A stretch of DNA of 64,000 nt from Nocardioides terrigena (lineage in GTDB: Bacteria; Actinomycetota; Actinomycetes; Propionibacteriales; Nocardioidaceae). The stretch lies in contig NZ_PZYY01000007.1 in the NCBI RefSeq assembly GCF_003047265.1, positions 248,001-312,000 on the forward strand. Reading direction: 5' to 3'. A program made the position numbers and the translations under genes. Within the stretch, counting starts at the first letter, position 1, and every line of letters starts with the position of its first letter. The notes below the pieces were generated by a model. It had not been told where the DNA came from. It saw only the letters and a program-made list of their open reading frames with translations, and made no database searches. Positions 8,219-16,353 of this stretch are shown here, piece by piece.

Positions 8219-8854
8219 GTGCCTCCCTACGACCCGACGTACCTCCTGGTCGGTGTCGACCTGGTGGGCATCTTCGTGTTCGCCATCTCGGGTGCCCTCG
8301 TGGCCGTGCGGCGTGGGTTCGACCTCTTCGGGGTCCTGGTGCTGGCCGGTACGACGGGGCTCGGCGGCGGCTTCCTGCGCGACGTCCTCATCGGCGCGAC
8401 GCCGCCGGCGTCGCTCACCGACTGGCGCTACCTCACCGTCCCGCTGGTCGCCGGGCTGCTCACCTTCGTCTTCCACCCGACGGTGGGGCGGATGGAGCGG
8501 GTGATCGACGTCTTCGACGCGTTCGGGCTGTCGCTGTTCTGCGTCACCGGGGCGCTCAAGGCTCTTGAATACGGCCTCGCCCCGATCCCGGCCGCCCTGA
8601 TGGGGATGGTGACCGGCATCGGCGGCGGGATGGTGCGCGACGTGCTGGCGGGTCGGCCGCCGGTGGTCTTCAACAGCAACTTGTACGCCACCCCGGCACT
8701 CCTCGGGGCGGCGGTGGCGGTGGGGCTGGACGCCACGACCCTGCCCCTGGGCGTGGTCGTCATCGCGGGGGCCGGCGTGTGCCTGGTGCTCCGGCTGCTG
8801 GCGATGGTCCTGGACTGGCGCGCGCCGCTCCCGCACGGTCCCGCCAACGTCTGA
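8219..8854 (+). CDS. TRIC cation channel / UPF0126 membrane protein
   Basis: 211 residues with about seven hydrophobic helices. Two internally repeated glycine-rich segments, GLGGGFLRDVLIG (about 41-53) and GIGGGMVRDVLAG (about 130-142), mark the two UPF0126/TRIC repeats. Prokaryotic TRIC proteins form trimeric monovalent-cation channels in the plasma membrane. The GTG start is supported by the leaderless -10 box. The gene converges on the lactone oxidase with 12 bases between stops. Confidence 0.9.
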   Translation: MPPYDPTYLLVGVDLVGIFVFAISGALVAVRRGFDLFGVLVLAGTTGLGGGFLRDVLIGATPPASLTDWRYLTVPLVAGLLTFVFHPTVGRMERVIDVFDAFGLSLFCVTGALKALEYGLAPIPAALMGMVTGIGGGMVRDVLAGRPPVVFNSNLYATPALLGAAVAVGLDATTLPLGVVVIAGAGVCLVLRLLAMVLDWRAPLPHGPANV

Positions 8855-8866
8855 GCGGCCTCGCGC

Positions 8867-10180
8867 TCAGCCCAGCACGCGGTCGAGGTACGGGTTGGTG
8901 AAGACCCGGTCCGGGTCGAGCCGGTCGCGCAGCTGCTGGAACTCGTCCCACCGCGGGTAGACACGGGCCAGGTGCGCCGCGTCGCGGGTGTGCATCTTGC
9001 CCCAGTGCGGACGACCGTCGGCGGCTGCGAGCACGGCCTCGATGCCGGCGAAGTAGGCACGGTGGTCCGCGGCGACGGGCACGTGGAACGCGAGGTAGAG
9101 CGAGTCCCGGTCCGACGCGGTGGACAGGGTGATGTCGTCCGCGGGCGCCGTGCGGATCTCGACCGGGAAGCTCACCAGCCAGTCCGACGCGTCGACCTCC
9201 CGACGCGCCTCGCGCAGCACGTCGAGGCCGACCTCGCGCGGGACGGCGTACTCCATCTCCTTGAAGCGGACGTTGCGCGGCGTCGTGAAGACGTGGTGGG
9301 CGATGTCGGAGTAGCGGCGCTCGGAGAGCGCGCGGGCGCTGACCCGGTTGATGAGCGGGGTGGTGCGCGGGGCGCGGGTCGCGACCGTCGTGAGGGCGCC
9401 GAAGGCCGTGTTGGACAGCAGCTCGTCGTCGAGCCAGCCGCGCCACCGGGGGAGCGGCTCGGCGGTGTCGAGGTCGGCGAGCCGGTCGTTGGTCTTGGTC
9501 ATCATCCGGTCGGTGTGCGGGAACCAGTACATGTCGACGTGGTGGTGCTCCGCGACCAGCTCGTCGTACGACGACAGCGCCTCGTCCCAGGTCATCGGCC
9601 GCTCGTGGGCCTCGAGCGCGAAGAGCGGCTCGACGTGGAAGGTGATCGACGTCAGGACCCCCAGCGCCCCGAGGCCGACCCTGGCCGCGGCGAAGACCTC
9701 GGGGTGCTCGTCGGCGCTCGCGCGCAGCACCTCGCCGGTGCCGGTGACCAGCTCGAGCCCGGCGATCTGGGCCGCCAGCGACGCGAGAACCCCGCCGGTC
9801 CCGTGGGTGCCCGTCGAGGTCGCGCCGGCGATGGTCTGGGCGTCGATGTCGCCCATGTTGTGCAGCGAGAGGCCCAGCCCGGCCAGCCGCGCGTTGAGCT
9901 CGTGGAGGGGGGTCCCCGCGCCCGCGGTCACGGTCATCGCCTCGCGGTCGACGGCGAGGATGCCGCTGAGGCCGTCGGGTCGCAGCTGCCCGTCGGACGC
10001 GACCGCGATCCCGGTGAAGCTGTGCCCGCTGCCCACCATCTTCACCGTGCCGCCGCGCTCGCGTGCGGCGAGCACCTCCCGCACCACCGCCGCGGTGTCC
10101 GCCGGCGAGGTCGCCCGGGCAGGGCTCGCCGACTCCGTCCGCGCCCAGTTGTGCCAGCTGCTCGTCGGCGCAGGGTCCAT
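8867..10180 (-). CDS. FAD-linked aldonolactone oxidase (D-arabinono/L-gulono-1,4-lactone type)
   Basis: 437 residues. The N-terminal FAD-binding PCMH fold carries VGSGHSFTGIA (His of GHS is the usual flavin-contact residue) and the second FAD segment GATSTGTHGTGG. The C-terminal ALO domain ends with HWGKMHT and the RLDPDRVFTNPYL signature. Such enzymes oxidise aldono-1,4-lactones; mycobacterial relatives are L-gulonolactone dehydrogenases. The frame runs upstream, but ATG 10180 is preceded by GAGGAGGACCCG, a strong ribosome site, so it is the start. A TAGCCT at 10213-10218 (minus strand) is a plausible -10 box. No partner genes nearby. Confidence 0.9.
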   Translation of the reverse strand: MDPAPTSSWHNWARTESASPARATSPADTAAVVREVLAARERGGTVKMVGSGHSFTGIAVASDGQLRPDGLSGILAVDREAMTVTAGAGTPLHELNARLAGLGLSLHNMGDIDAQTIAGATSTGTHGTGGVLASLAAQIAGLELVTGTGEVLRASADEHPEVFAAARVGLGALGVLTSITFHVEPLFALEAHERPMTWDEALSSYDELVAEHHHVDMYWFPHTDRMMTKTNDRLADLDTAEPLPRWRGWLDDELLSNTAFGALTTVATRAPRTTPLINRVSARALSERRYSDIAHHVFTTPRNVRFKEMEYAVPREVGLDVLREARREVDASDWLVSFPVEIRTAPADDITLSTASDRDSLYLAFHVPVAADHRAYFAGIEAVLAAADGRPHWGKMHTRDAAHLARVYPRWDEFQQLRDRLDPDRVFTNPYLDRVLG

Positions 10181-10396
10181 CGGGTCCTCCTCGGGCGGAT
10201 GCTCGCAGACAGAGGCTAGACGGTGGGACGAGTCTTGGTCGTCGCCCCACGATGCCGTCATGTGTCAGACCCAATTGCGGGTATAGACGCGTCCTCAGAG
10301 CGCCACGTCCGGTAGGCGTGGTCAGGTTCAGATGAACGGCAGGTGACCGTCTGCCGTGGAATCGATCAACAAAGGGTCTGATTGGTCGGGACGGGT

Positions 10397-10413
10397 CCAT
10401 GTCTAGTACATGG
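10397..10413. promoter_or_regulatory. Inverted repeat over the first start codon of the polysaccharide operon
   Basis: CCATGT-CTAGT-ACATGG is a perfect 6-base inverted repeat whose right arm includes the ATG at 10410. It could be an operator or an RNA hairpin hiding the start; neither is proved. It sits at the end of a 229-base gap that otherwise shows only a weak CGGCAG...CTGCCG repeat near 10340. Confidence 0.3.
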
Positions 10414-11456
10414 GGGTGGAGTACGTGCAGCACGCATGGGAGTTCAGCAACAACGGTCACGACCCGGGTCGCTACGTGACTCGCGGGGATCGAGCCCTGC
10501 GCAACCTCACGAACCCGCGCGTGAGTGTCGTCATCCCGACGCGCAACGAGGCCAAGAACCTACCGATGGTGATCCCGAGGCTCCCGGGAGGGCTCTTCGA
10601 GGTGCTCATCGTCGACGGGTGCTCCACCGACGGCACCGTGGACGTGGCCCGGGAGCTTCGCAGCGACGTGCGTTTCGTCGAGCAGACCGGGCAGGGCAAG
10701 GGCAATGCGCTGTCCACCGGCTTCGCGGCTGCACGTGGCGACATCCTGGTCACCCTGGACGCGGACGGATCCGCGGACCCGGCCGAGATACCTCGATTCG
10801 TCTCGGCCCTGGTCGCCGGGGCGGACCTGGCCAAGGGTTCGCGATTCGCCCAGGGGGGCGGCAGCGCCGACATCACGCGTACCCGAAGGCTCGGCAACCG
10901 GGTGCTGTGCATCCTGGTCAACGGGATCTACGGCACCGGCTACACCGACCTCTGCTACGGCTACAACGCGTTCTGGGCGGACTGCCTGCCCGCGCTCTCC
11001 ACGTCACGGCCGTTGTACGCCGCCGATCCGACCCTCGAGTCGCCGCTCGGTGAGGGGTTCGAGGTAGAGACCGTGCTCAACGTGCGCGCCGCCAAGGGGG
11101 CGCTGCGGGTGTGGGAGGTGCCCAGCTACGAGCTGCGACGCATTCACGGTCAGAGCAACCTCCACGCCTTCCGCGACGGCTGGCGGGTCGTCAGGACGAT
11201 CTGGGGCGAGAGTCCGGCATTCGCGGCACGCTACTCGCCGTCGGCGGCGGCTCCGCCCGGGTCGGTGGACGGGATCCTTCCCCTTCCGGCAACGAGCCAA
11301 GCGATCGCACCTGTGACCCCCGTGCGGGCCGAGGCCCCGCCAGTCCCGTTGCCGCGGACGACGCCGGTGATCGAGCAGAGCCCCGCCCTGGTGGGAGACT
11401 CTCAGCCTCCCCCGGGCACGAGAGCCAGCAACGGACACGGACCGGACAAGCAGTGA
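10410..11456 (+). CDS. Glycosyltransferase family 2 (polyprenyl-phosphate mannosyltransferase-like)
   Basis: 348 residues. The GT2 domain (about 35-260) shows VSVVIPTRNEAKNLP, VDGCSTDGT, the QGKGNAL segment and the metal-binding DADG at about residue 117-120. This set is typical of dolichol/undecaprenyl-phosphate mannose or glucose synthases. The C-terminal 80 residues are proline-rich and look disordered. There are no obvious transmembrane helices. It is the first gene of the polysaccharide operon and probably makes an activated lipid sugar or starts the repeat unit. The start is uncertain: no good ribosome site precedes ATG 10410, and GTG 10416 is an alternative. Confidence 0.88.
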   Translation: MGVEYVQHAWEFSNNGHDPGRYVTRGDRALRNLTNPRVSVVIPTRNEAKNLPMVIPRLPGGLFEVLIVDGCSTDGTVDVARELRSDVRFVEQTGQGKGNALSTGFAAARGDILVTLDADGSADPAEIPRFVSALVAGADLAKGSRFAQGGGSADITRTRRLGNRVLCILVNGIYGTGYTDLCYGYNAFWADCLPALSTSRPLYAADPTLESPLGEGFEVETVLNVRAAKGALRVWEVPSYELRRIHGQSNLHAFRDGWRVVRTIWGESPAFAARYSPSAAAPPGSVDGILPLPATSQAIAPVTPVRAEAPPVPLPRTTPVIEQSPALVGDSQPPPGTRASNGHGPDKQ

Positions 11457-13624
11457 CGCCCCCGGACACCGACGGTCCGCACTCGGTCTCGGTCGTGATC
11501 TGCGCCTTCACCGAGCATCGTCTGGCCGACCTCACGGCCGCGATCGACGCCCTGCGGGGCCAGAGCCGACCCGCGGACCAGGTGATCCTGGTCATCGACC
11601 ACAACGAGGTGCTGCTGCGTCTGGCCCGGAGCGCCTGGGCGCCAGGTGTCGAGATCCTCACCAACCAGGGGACGCCCGGCCTCTCCGACGCCCGCAACAC
11701 CGGCGCGGCGGGCGCGACCGGCGCGGTGATCGCCTTCCTCGACGACGACGCCACTCCCGAGCCGGACTGGCTCGAGCACCTCGTGGCACCGTTCGCGGAC
11801 CCGCGCGTGGTCGCGGTCGGTGGGGCGGCGAACCCTCGGTGGGAGAGCGCACGCCCCCGGTGGTGGCCGGCAGAGTTCGACTGGGTGGTCGGATGCACCT
11901 ACCTGGGAATGCCGACAGTTGGTGGCGAGGTCCGCAACGTCCTCGGCGCCACGATGGCCTTCCGTGCCGATGTCTTCGCCGGTGGCGAGGGCTTCTCGCT
12001 GGTGGTGGGGCGCGTCGGTGCATCCGCGACGGGGTGCGAGGAGACCGAGCTGTGCATCCGGCTACGGCAGCACCGTCCGGACGCGAGCATCCTGTTCGAG
12101 CCGCGTGCGGTGGTCCACCACCGGGTCACCCCGGCCCGCGAACGGTTCGCCTACTTCGCGCGGCGGACCTTCGCGGAAGGCCGGTCCAAGGCCGCTGTCG
12201 CCGGGTTGGTCGGACCACATGACGCGCTCAGCACCGAGCGGTCCTACGTGGCGAGGACCCTGCCGGCGGGAGTGGGCCGCGGGTTGGTCTCCACGTGCCG
12301 GCGGGGGGATCTCTCCGGCGCCGCCCGCGCTGGGGCGATCAGCATCGGGCTCCTGCTGACGGCCACCGGCTACGGCCTAGGTCGGGTCGGCGGGCTCGCG
12401 CGCCGGGCGTCGGCGTCCGAAGAGGGCTTCCTCCCGATCCGGCTGGTGCAGCTCGAGCTCACCGACCCGTCTCCTTGCGCGGCGGCACCCGGCTACGGGC
12501 GGGCACGGGTCCTGGTCCGGCGCGAGGGTCGACCGGTGGGCTCCGTGGACGTCCTGCTCGACGAAGGTCGGGTCAGTCCCATGGCCGAGGCCCGGATCCG
12601 GGCGCACTTCGGGACGCGTGGTGCCCCTCCGAGGCCGACCGGCGCGTCGCCCCGAGCCACACCCACGCCCGGTGTCGCCGTCGTGGTCGCAACCCACGAC
12701 CGGCCCCGCGAGCTCCAGCGTTGCCTCGACTCGTTGCTGGCGACCCAGTACCCCTGCCTCCAGGTCATCGTCGTGGACAACGCGCCGAGCTCCTCGGTCA
12801 CCCGGGACATGGTGCAGCACGACTACCCGACAGTGACCTACGTGCACGAGGACGTGGCCGGCCTGGCCCGAGCGCACAACCGGGGACTCCAGCACGTGGT
12901 TGCCCCGGTCGTGGCCTTCACCGACGACGACGTCGTCGTCGACCCGTGCTGGGTCCGGAACCTCGCGGCGCAGTTCTCGTCGGACCGGGTCGGCTGCGTC
13001 ACCGGGCTGATCTGGCCGGCCGAGCTCGAGACCCCCGCCCAGGCGATGATCGAGGCGCACGGCGCCTTCGGCAAGGGATTCGCCACGCGCACCTTCGACC
13101 TGGACGGGTCCCGGCCCGACGACCCGCTCTTCCCCTACACCGCCGGTGCGCTGGGGTCCGGCGCCAACATGGCCTTCCGGACCGACGTGCTGCGCGAGCT
13201 GGGCGGCTTCGACGCGGCACTGGGCGCCGGCAGCAGGGGACGGGGCGGGGACGACCTCGCCGCATTCCTCGACGTCATCGAGGCGGGGTACTCCTTGGTC
13301 TACGAGCCCGCAGCGATCGTTCACCACCACCATCGACGCGAGGCGGGAGTCGCCCGGACGCAGGCCCTCAACTACGGAATCGGTCTGGGGGCCTATCTCA
13401 CCCGGGCGGTGATGCGCCGACCTTCGAGAGCGGTCGCCTTCCTCCGGCTGGCCCCCCGGGCGGTGGTCCACCTGGTCGCGACCTCCTCGAACTGGGATCC
13501 CGGACCGGGCGCAGATCGTGCGCGCCGGCTGCTGCCCTGGCAGCTGCTCGGCCTCGTCCGCGGCCCGTTCGACTATGCCCGCAGCGCCCGGGAGGTACGT
13601 CAGACGCCCCAGGGGGCGTCATGA
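11453..13624 (+). CDS. Double-domain glycosyltransferase (GT2-GT2)
   Basis: 723 residues with two GT2 catalytic domains in one chain. Domain 1 (about 8-270) has VSVVICAFTEH and DDDATPEPDWLEHL (about residue 97). Domain 2 (about 405-680) has VAVVVATHDRPRELQRCLDS and TDDDVVVDPCWV (about residue 490). The linker between has no catalytic motif. Two active sites suggest that two sugars, or the alternating sugars of a repeat unit, are added by one protein. The GTG start overlaps the previous stop (GTGA), so translation is coupled; the frame extends upstream but would overlap the previous gene heavily. Family call firm, sugars unknown. Confidence 0.88.
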   Translation: MTPPDTDGPHSVSVVICAFTEHRLADLTAAIDALRGQSRPADQVILVIDHNEVLLRLARSAWAPGVEILTNQGTPGLSDARNTGAAGATGAVIAFLDDDATPEPDWLEHLVAPFADPRVVAVGGAANPRWESARPRWWPAEFDWVVGCTYLGMPTVGGEVRNVLGATMAFRADVFAGGEGFSLVVGRVGASATGCEETELCIRLRQHRPDASILFEPRAVVHHRVTPARERFAYFARRTFAEGRSKAAVAGLVGPHDALSTERSYVARTLPAGVGRGLVSTCRRGDLSGAARAGAISIGLLLTATGYGLGRVGGLARRASASEEGFLPIRLVQLELTDPSPCAAAPGYGRARVLVRREGRPVGSVDVLLDEGRVSPMAEARIRAHFGTRGAPPRPTGASPRATPTPGVAVVVATHDRPRELQRCLDSLLATQYPCLQVIVVDNAPSSSVTRDMVQHDYPTVTYVHEDVAGLARAHNRGLQHVVAPVVAFTDDDVVVDPCWVRNLAAQFSSDRVGCVTGLIWPAELETPAQAMIEAHGAFGKGFATRTFDLDGSRPDDPLFPYTAGALGSGANMAFRTDVLRELGGFDAALGAGSRGRGGDDLAAFLDVIEAGYSLVYEPAAIVHHHHRREAGVARTQALNYGIGLGAYLTRAVMRRPSRAVAFLRLAPRAVVHLVATSSNWDPGPGADRARRLLPWQLLGLVRGPFDYARSAREVRQTPQGAS

Positions 13625-14439
13625 TGACCCCCGTCCCGGTGCTGCTTTACCACAGCGTCGCGGTGGAGTCCTCGGCACGGTTCCGACCCTGGACCATGCA
13701 TCCTCGCCGGTTCGCCGCGCACATGCAGCTGCTGGCGGATCGTGGTCATCACAGCCTCACCATCGGCCAGCTCGAGCCGGCTCTGTGCCCGGGTGGACCG
13801 CCCCTGCCTGAGCGCCCCGTGGTGATCACCTTCGACGACGGTTTCGCCGACTTCCACTCCGCGGCCCTGCCCGTGCTGGAGGAACACCGCCTCGCCAGCA
13901 CTATGTACGCCACGACCGGCTACCTCGGCGGGACCGCTCGCTGGCTGGCGCGTGAGCGCGAGCAGGACCGTCCGATGCTCCACCCCGAACAGCTGCACGA
14001 CATTGCCGCACGCGGGGTGGAGGTCGGGGCCCACAGCCACACCCACCCCAGGCTCGACGAGCTGAGCGCGGCCGACTCCCGCGCCGAGATCCGCCGCAGC
14101 AAGGAGGTCCTCGAGCAGGAGCTGCAGCGACCGGTGACCAGCTTCGCCTACCCCCACGGCTGCCACAGCCGGCGGGTGCGGGAGCAGGTGATCGAGGCCG
14201 GATACTCCTCGGCCACGGCGGTCCGGCACGCCATTTCCTCGCCGGAGGACGACGTCTTCGCCATGGCCCGCGTCATGGTGCTCGCCGACACCACGACCGC
14301 GGACCTGGCGAAGCTGCTCGCCGGTCAGGGAATCCCCCAGGCGCCCTACCGACCGCGGACGCGGACCGCTCTGTGGCGTGCTGTGCGGCGTACACGGCGG
14401 GTGCTGGTCTCCACGCCGAGGGGACACCGGGCGCCATGA
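13621..14439 (+). CDS. Polysaccharide deacetylase (CE4)
   Basis: 272 residues with the NodB homology motifs in order: TFDDGF (about 70-75), HSHTHP (about 138-143) and FAYPHG (about 178). These supply the metal-binding Asp-His-His and the catalytic base. There is no signal peptide; the enzyme starts VPVLLYHSV like the YadE/PgaB-type proteins. It removes N- or O-acetyl groups from a glycan, probably the product of this operon. Without a signal it may act on a lipid-linked intermediate inside the cell. The ATG overlaps the preceding stop (ATGA). Confidence 0.92.
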   Translation: MMTPVPVLLYHSVAVESSARFRPWTMHPRRFAAHMQLLADRGHHSLTIGQLEPALCPGGPPLPERPVVITFDDGFADFHSAALPVLEEHRLASTMYATTGYLGGTARWLAREREQDRPMLHPEQLHDIAARGVEVGAHSHTHPRLDELSAADSRAEIRRSKEVLEQELQRPVTSFAYPHGCHSRRVREQVIEAGYSSATAVRHAISSPEDDVFAMARVMVLADTTTADLAKLLAGQGIPQAPYRPRTRTALWRAVRRTRRVLVSTPRGHRAP

Positions 14440-15512
14440 CGCGGACCAGTGGTTCGATGGGCGCGTTGACGACCCGGGTGCGGCCAGCACCCCGGCGGAC
14501 CTGGCGCGAGCTCATCGCCGTCGACCCGGATGCCCTGCCGACCCAGTCCCCCGAGTGGCTCGACAGCTTGTGCGCGGACGGACGCTACGTCGACGCCAGC
14601 CGGTGCTACGAGCTCCAGGACGGTCGTCGAGCACTGCTGCCGCTGGTGCGGCGCACGCACCGCGCGAACCGGGCGTCGACCTTGGCGTCGATGCCTGCCA
14701 GCTGGGGCTTCGGCGGGTTGTTGGTCGAGGGGGGAGTGACCGTGGAGGCGGTGTCGGCCGTGGTCGACGACCTGGTCGGCCAGGGCGCCCTGCGAGTCCG
14801 GCTGCGCCCCAACCCCCTGCACTCGGACGTCTGGACGGCAGCGATGGCAGGGCGGCGGGGAGTCACCGCCACGCCGTCGTGCGCGCACGTGCTCGACCTG
14901 GGCGGTGGCTTCGACGCGGTCTGGGAGCAACGCTTCAAGGCGACGACCCGCAGCCAGGTGCGCAAGGCCGAGCGGATGGGGGTCGTGGTCGAGACCGACA
15001 CCACCGGTCGGCTGCTGCCGGAGCTCCACGCGCTGCTGCGCACCTCGGTCGACCGCTGGGCGAGCCGGCAGCACGAGCCGGCCCGCATGGCGCAGCTCCG
15101 GTTCGCGCGTAGGGACCCCCCGGCCAAGCTTCGGGCGATCGCCGAGCACCTGGGCGGGTCCTGCCGGGTGTCGGTCGCTCGCATCGACGGCGTCGCGGTC
15201 GCCGCGATCCTGGTGCTCCAGGGTCGCAACGCCCACTACACCAGGGGCGCGATGGACGAGGAGCTGGCCTCGCACTCCCAGGCCACCAAGCTGCTGCACA
15301 AGGTCGCGATCGAGGCTGCCTGCGAAGCCGGGTGCGACACGTACCACATGGGCGAGTCCGGGGAGTCGGCCGGACTCTCACAGTTCAAGAGCCGGTTCGG
15401 CGCGGTGGCGCAGCCCTACCACGAGTACGTCATCGAGCGGGTGCCGCTCACCCGGCTCGACCAGCTGGCGCGATCCAGCGTCAAACGCGTCCTCGGGTTC
15501 CAGGATGCCTGA
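14436..15512 (+). CDS. FemAB-like GNAT acyl/aminoacyl transferase
   Basis: 358 residues with two GNAT-fold halves, as in the BioF2-like/FemAB acetyltransferase (Acetyltransf_6) family. The second half has KATTRSQVRKAERMG (about 170-185), then VSVARIDGVAVAAILVL and the HYTRGAM...ATKLLHKVAIEAA segment typical of the family. Members in polysaccharide clusters attach acyl or amino-acid groups to lipid-linked sugars, as PEP-CTERM/XrtA FemAB proteins are thought to. Its ATG overlaps the deacetylase stop, which suggests that deacetylation and re-acylation act on one glycan. The substrate is inferred. Confidence 0.8.
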   Translation: MTRTSGSMGALTTRVRPAPRRTWRELIAVDPDALPTQSPEWLDSLCADGRYVDASRCYELQDGRRALLPLVRRTHRANRASTLASMPASWGFGGLLVEGGVTVEAVSAVVDDLVGQGALRVRLRPNPLHSDVWTAAMAGRRGVTATPSCAHVLDLGGGFDAVWEQRFKATTRSQVRKAERMGVVVETDTTGRLLPELHALLRTSVDRWASRQHEPARMAQLRFARRDPPAKLRAIAEHLGGSCRVSVARIDGVAVAAILVLQGRNAHYTRGAMDEELASHSQATKLLHKVAIEAACEAGCDTYHMGESGESAGLSQFKSRFGAVAQPYHEYVIERVPLTRLDQLARSSVKRVLGFQDA

Positions 15513-16347
15513 TCGGCGGCGCTGGTCGCTCGTTGCCGCGGTGGCGGTGACGGCGGTCGTGGTGACTGCAGGCGTCATCACCGCGACCCGGGCCGACCCG
15601 GGCGCCGAAGCGCCCGAGCAGGTCCTCGTGTTCGCCGACGAGTTCGACGCGGGCACGCTGGACCAGAGTCGATGGACCACCTGCTACTGGTGGGACGACG
15701 GCGGCTGCACCAACGAGGGCAACGACGAGCTCCAGTGGTACCTCCCCGACAACGTGGGCGTCGAGAGCGGCGCCCTGCGACTGGAGGCGCGGCAGGACTG
15801 GGTGCGGGGCTCGGACGAGGAGGGCTATCCCTACACCTCGGGCATGGTGACCACCGGTCGGAGCGCAGACGACCAGGCGCAGCCGCCGCGGTTCGGGTTC
15901 CAGTACGGCCGGGTCGAGGCCCGGATGCGGATGCCTGCCGGCAAGGGACTGTGGCCCGCGTTGTGGCTGCTGCCCCTCACGCACGAGTCCCGGCCGGAGA
16001 TCGACGTGATGGAGGTCCTGGGCGACACCCCCTCGACGCTGCGCGCACACTTCCGCTATCTGGACGACGGTGAGCGCGTCACCCTCGGCCACACCTGGAC
16101 GGGGAAGGACTCCTCGGCCGGGTGGCACGTCTACGGTCTGCGTTGGACCCCCGAGGAGCTCGTGTGGCTGGTCGACGGCACGGAGCAGTGGCGATTCACC
16201 GAAGCGGAGTTCGTCCCCCACGAGCCGATGTACCTGCTGATCAACCTGGCCGTGGGTGGGGAGTGGCCCGGTGCGCCCACCCCCTCCACCGACTTCCCGT
16301 CCGCCCTCGAGGTCGACTACGTCCGGATCTGGCAGAAGGACGCGTGA
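15505..16347 (+). CDS. Glycoside hydrolase family 16, membrane-anchored or secreted
   Basis: 280 residues. A short basic start and one hydrophobic helix (about 7-27) form a signal anchor; no lipobox cysteine follows. The GH16 domain covers the rest, with the catalytic EIDVMEVLG at 165-173 (nucleophile Glu165, acid/base Glu170). GH16 enzymes cut or transfer beta-1,3 or beta-1,3-1,4 glucans, galactans or related chains. Overlapping the previous gene by 8 bases, it is part of the operon and probably trims or releases the product at the cell surface. A second GH16 closes the cluster. Confidence 0.92.
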   Translation: MPDRRRWSLVAAVAVTAVVVTAGVITATRADPGAEAPEQVLVFADEFDAGTLDQSRWTTCYWWDDGGCTNEGNDELQWYLPDNVGVESGALRLEARQDWVRGSDEEGYPYTSGMVTTGRSADDQAQPPRFGFQYGRVEARMRMPAGKGLWPALWLLPLTHESRPEIDVMEVLGDTPSTLRAHFRYLDDGERVTLGHTWTGKDSSAGWHVYGLRWTPEELVWLVDGTEQWRFTEAEFVPHEPMYLLINLAVGGEWPGAPTPSTDFPSALEVDYVRIWQKDA

Positions 16348-16353
16348 CTCCCG

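Noticed and set aside
8852..8869. TGAGCG/CGCTCA hairpin between the TRIC and lactone-oxidase genes
   Set aside because: Only six base pairs and formed largely by the two stop codons; too weak to call a terminator.
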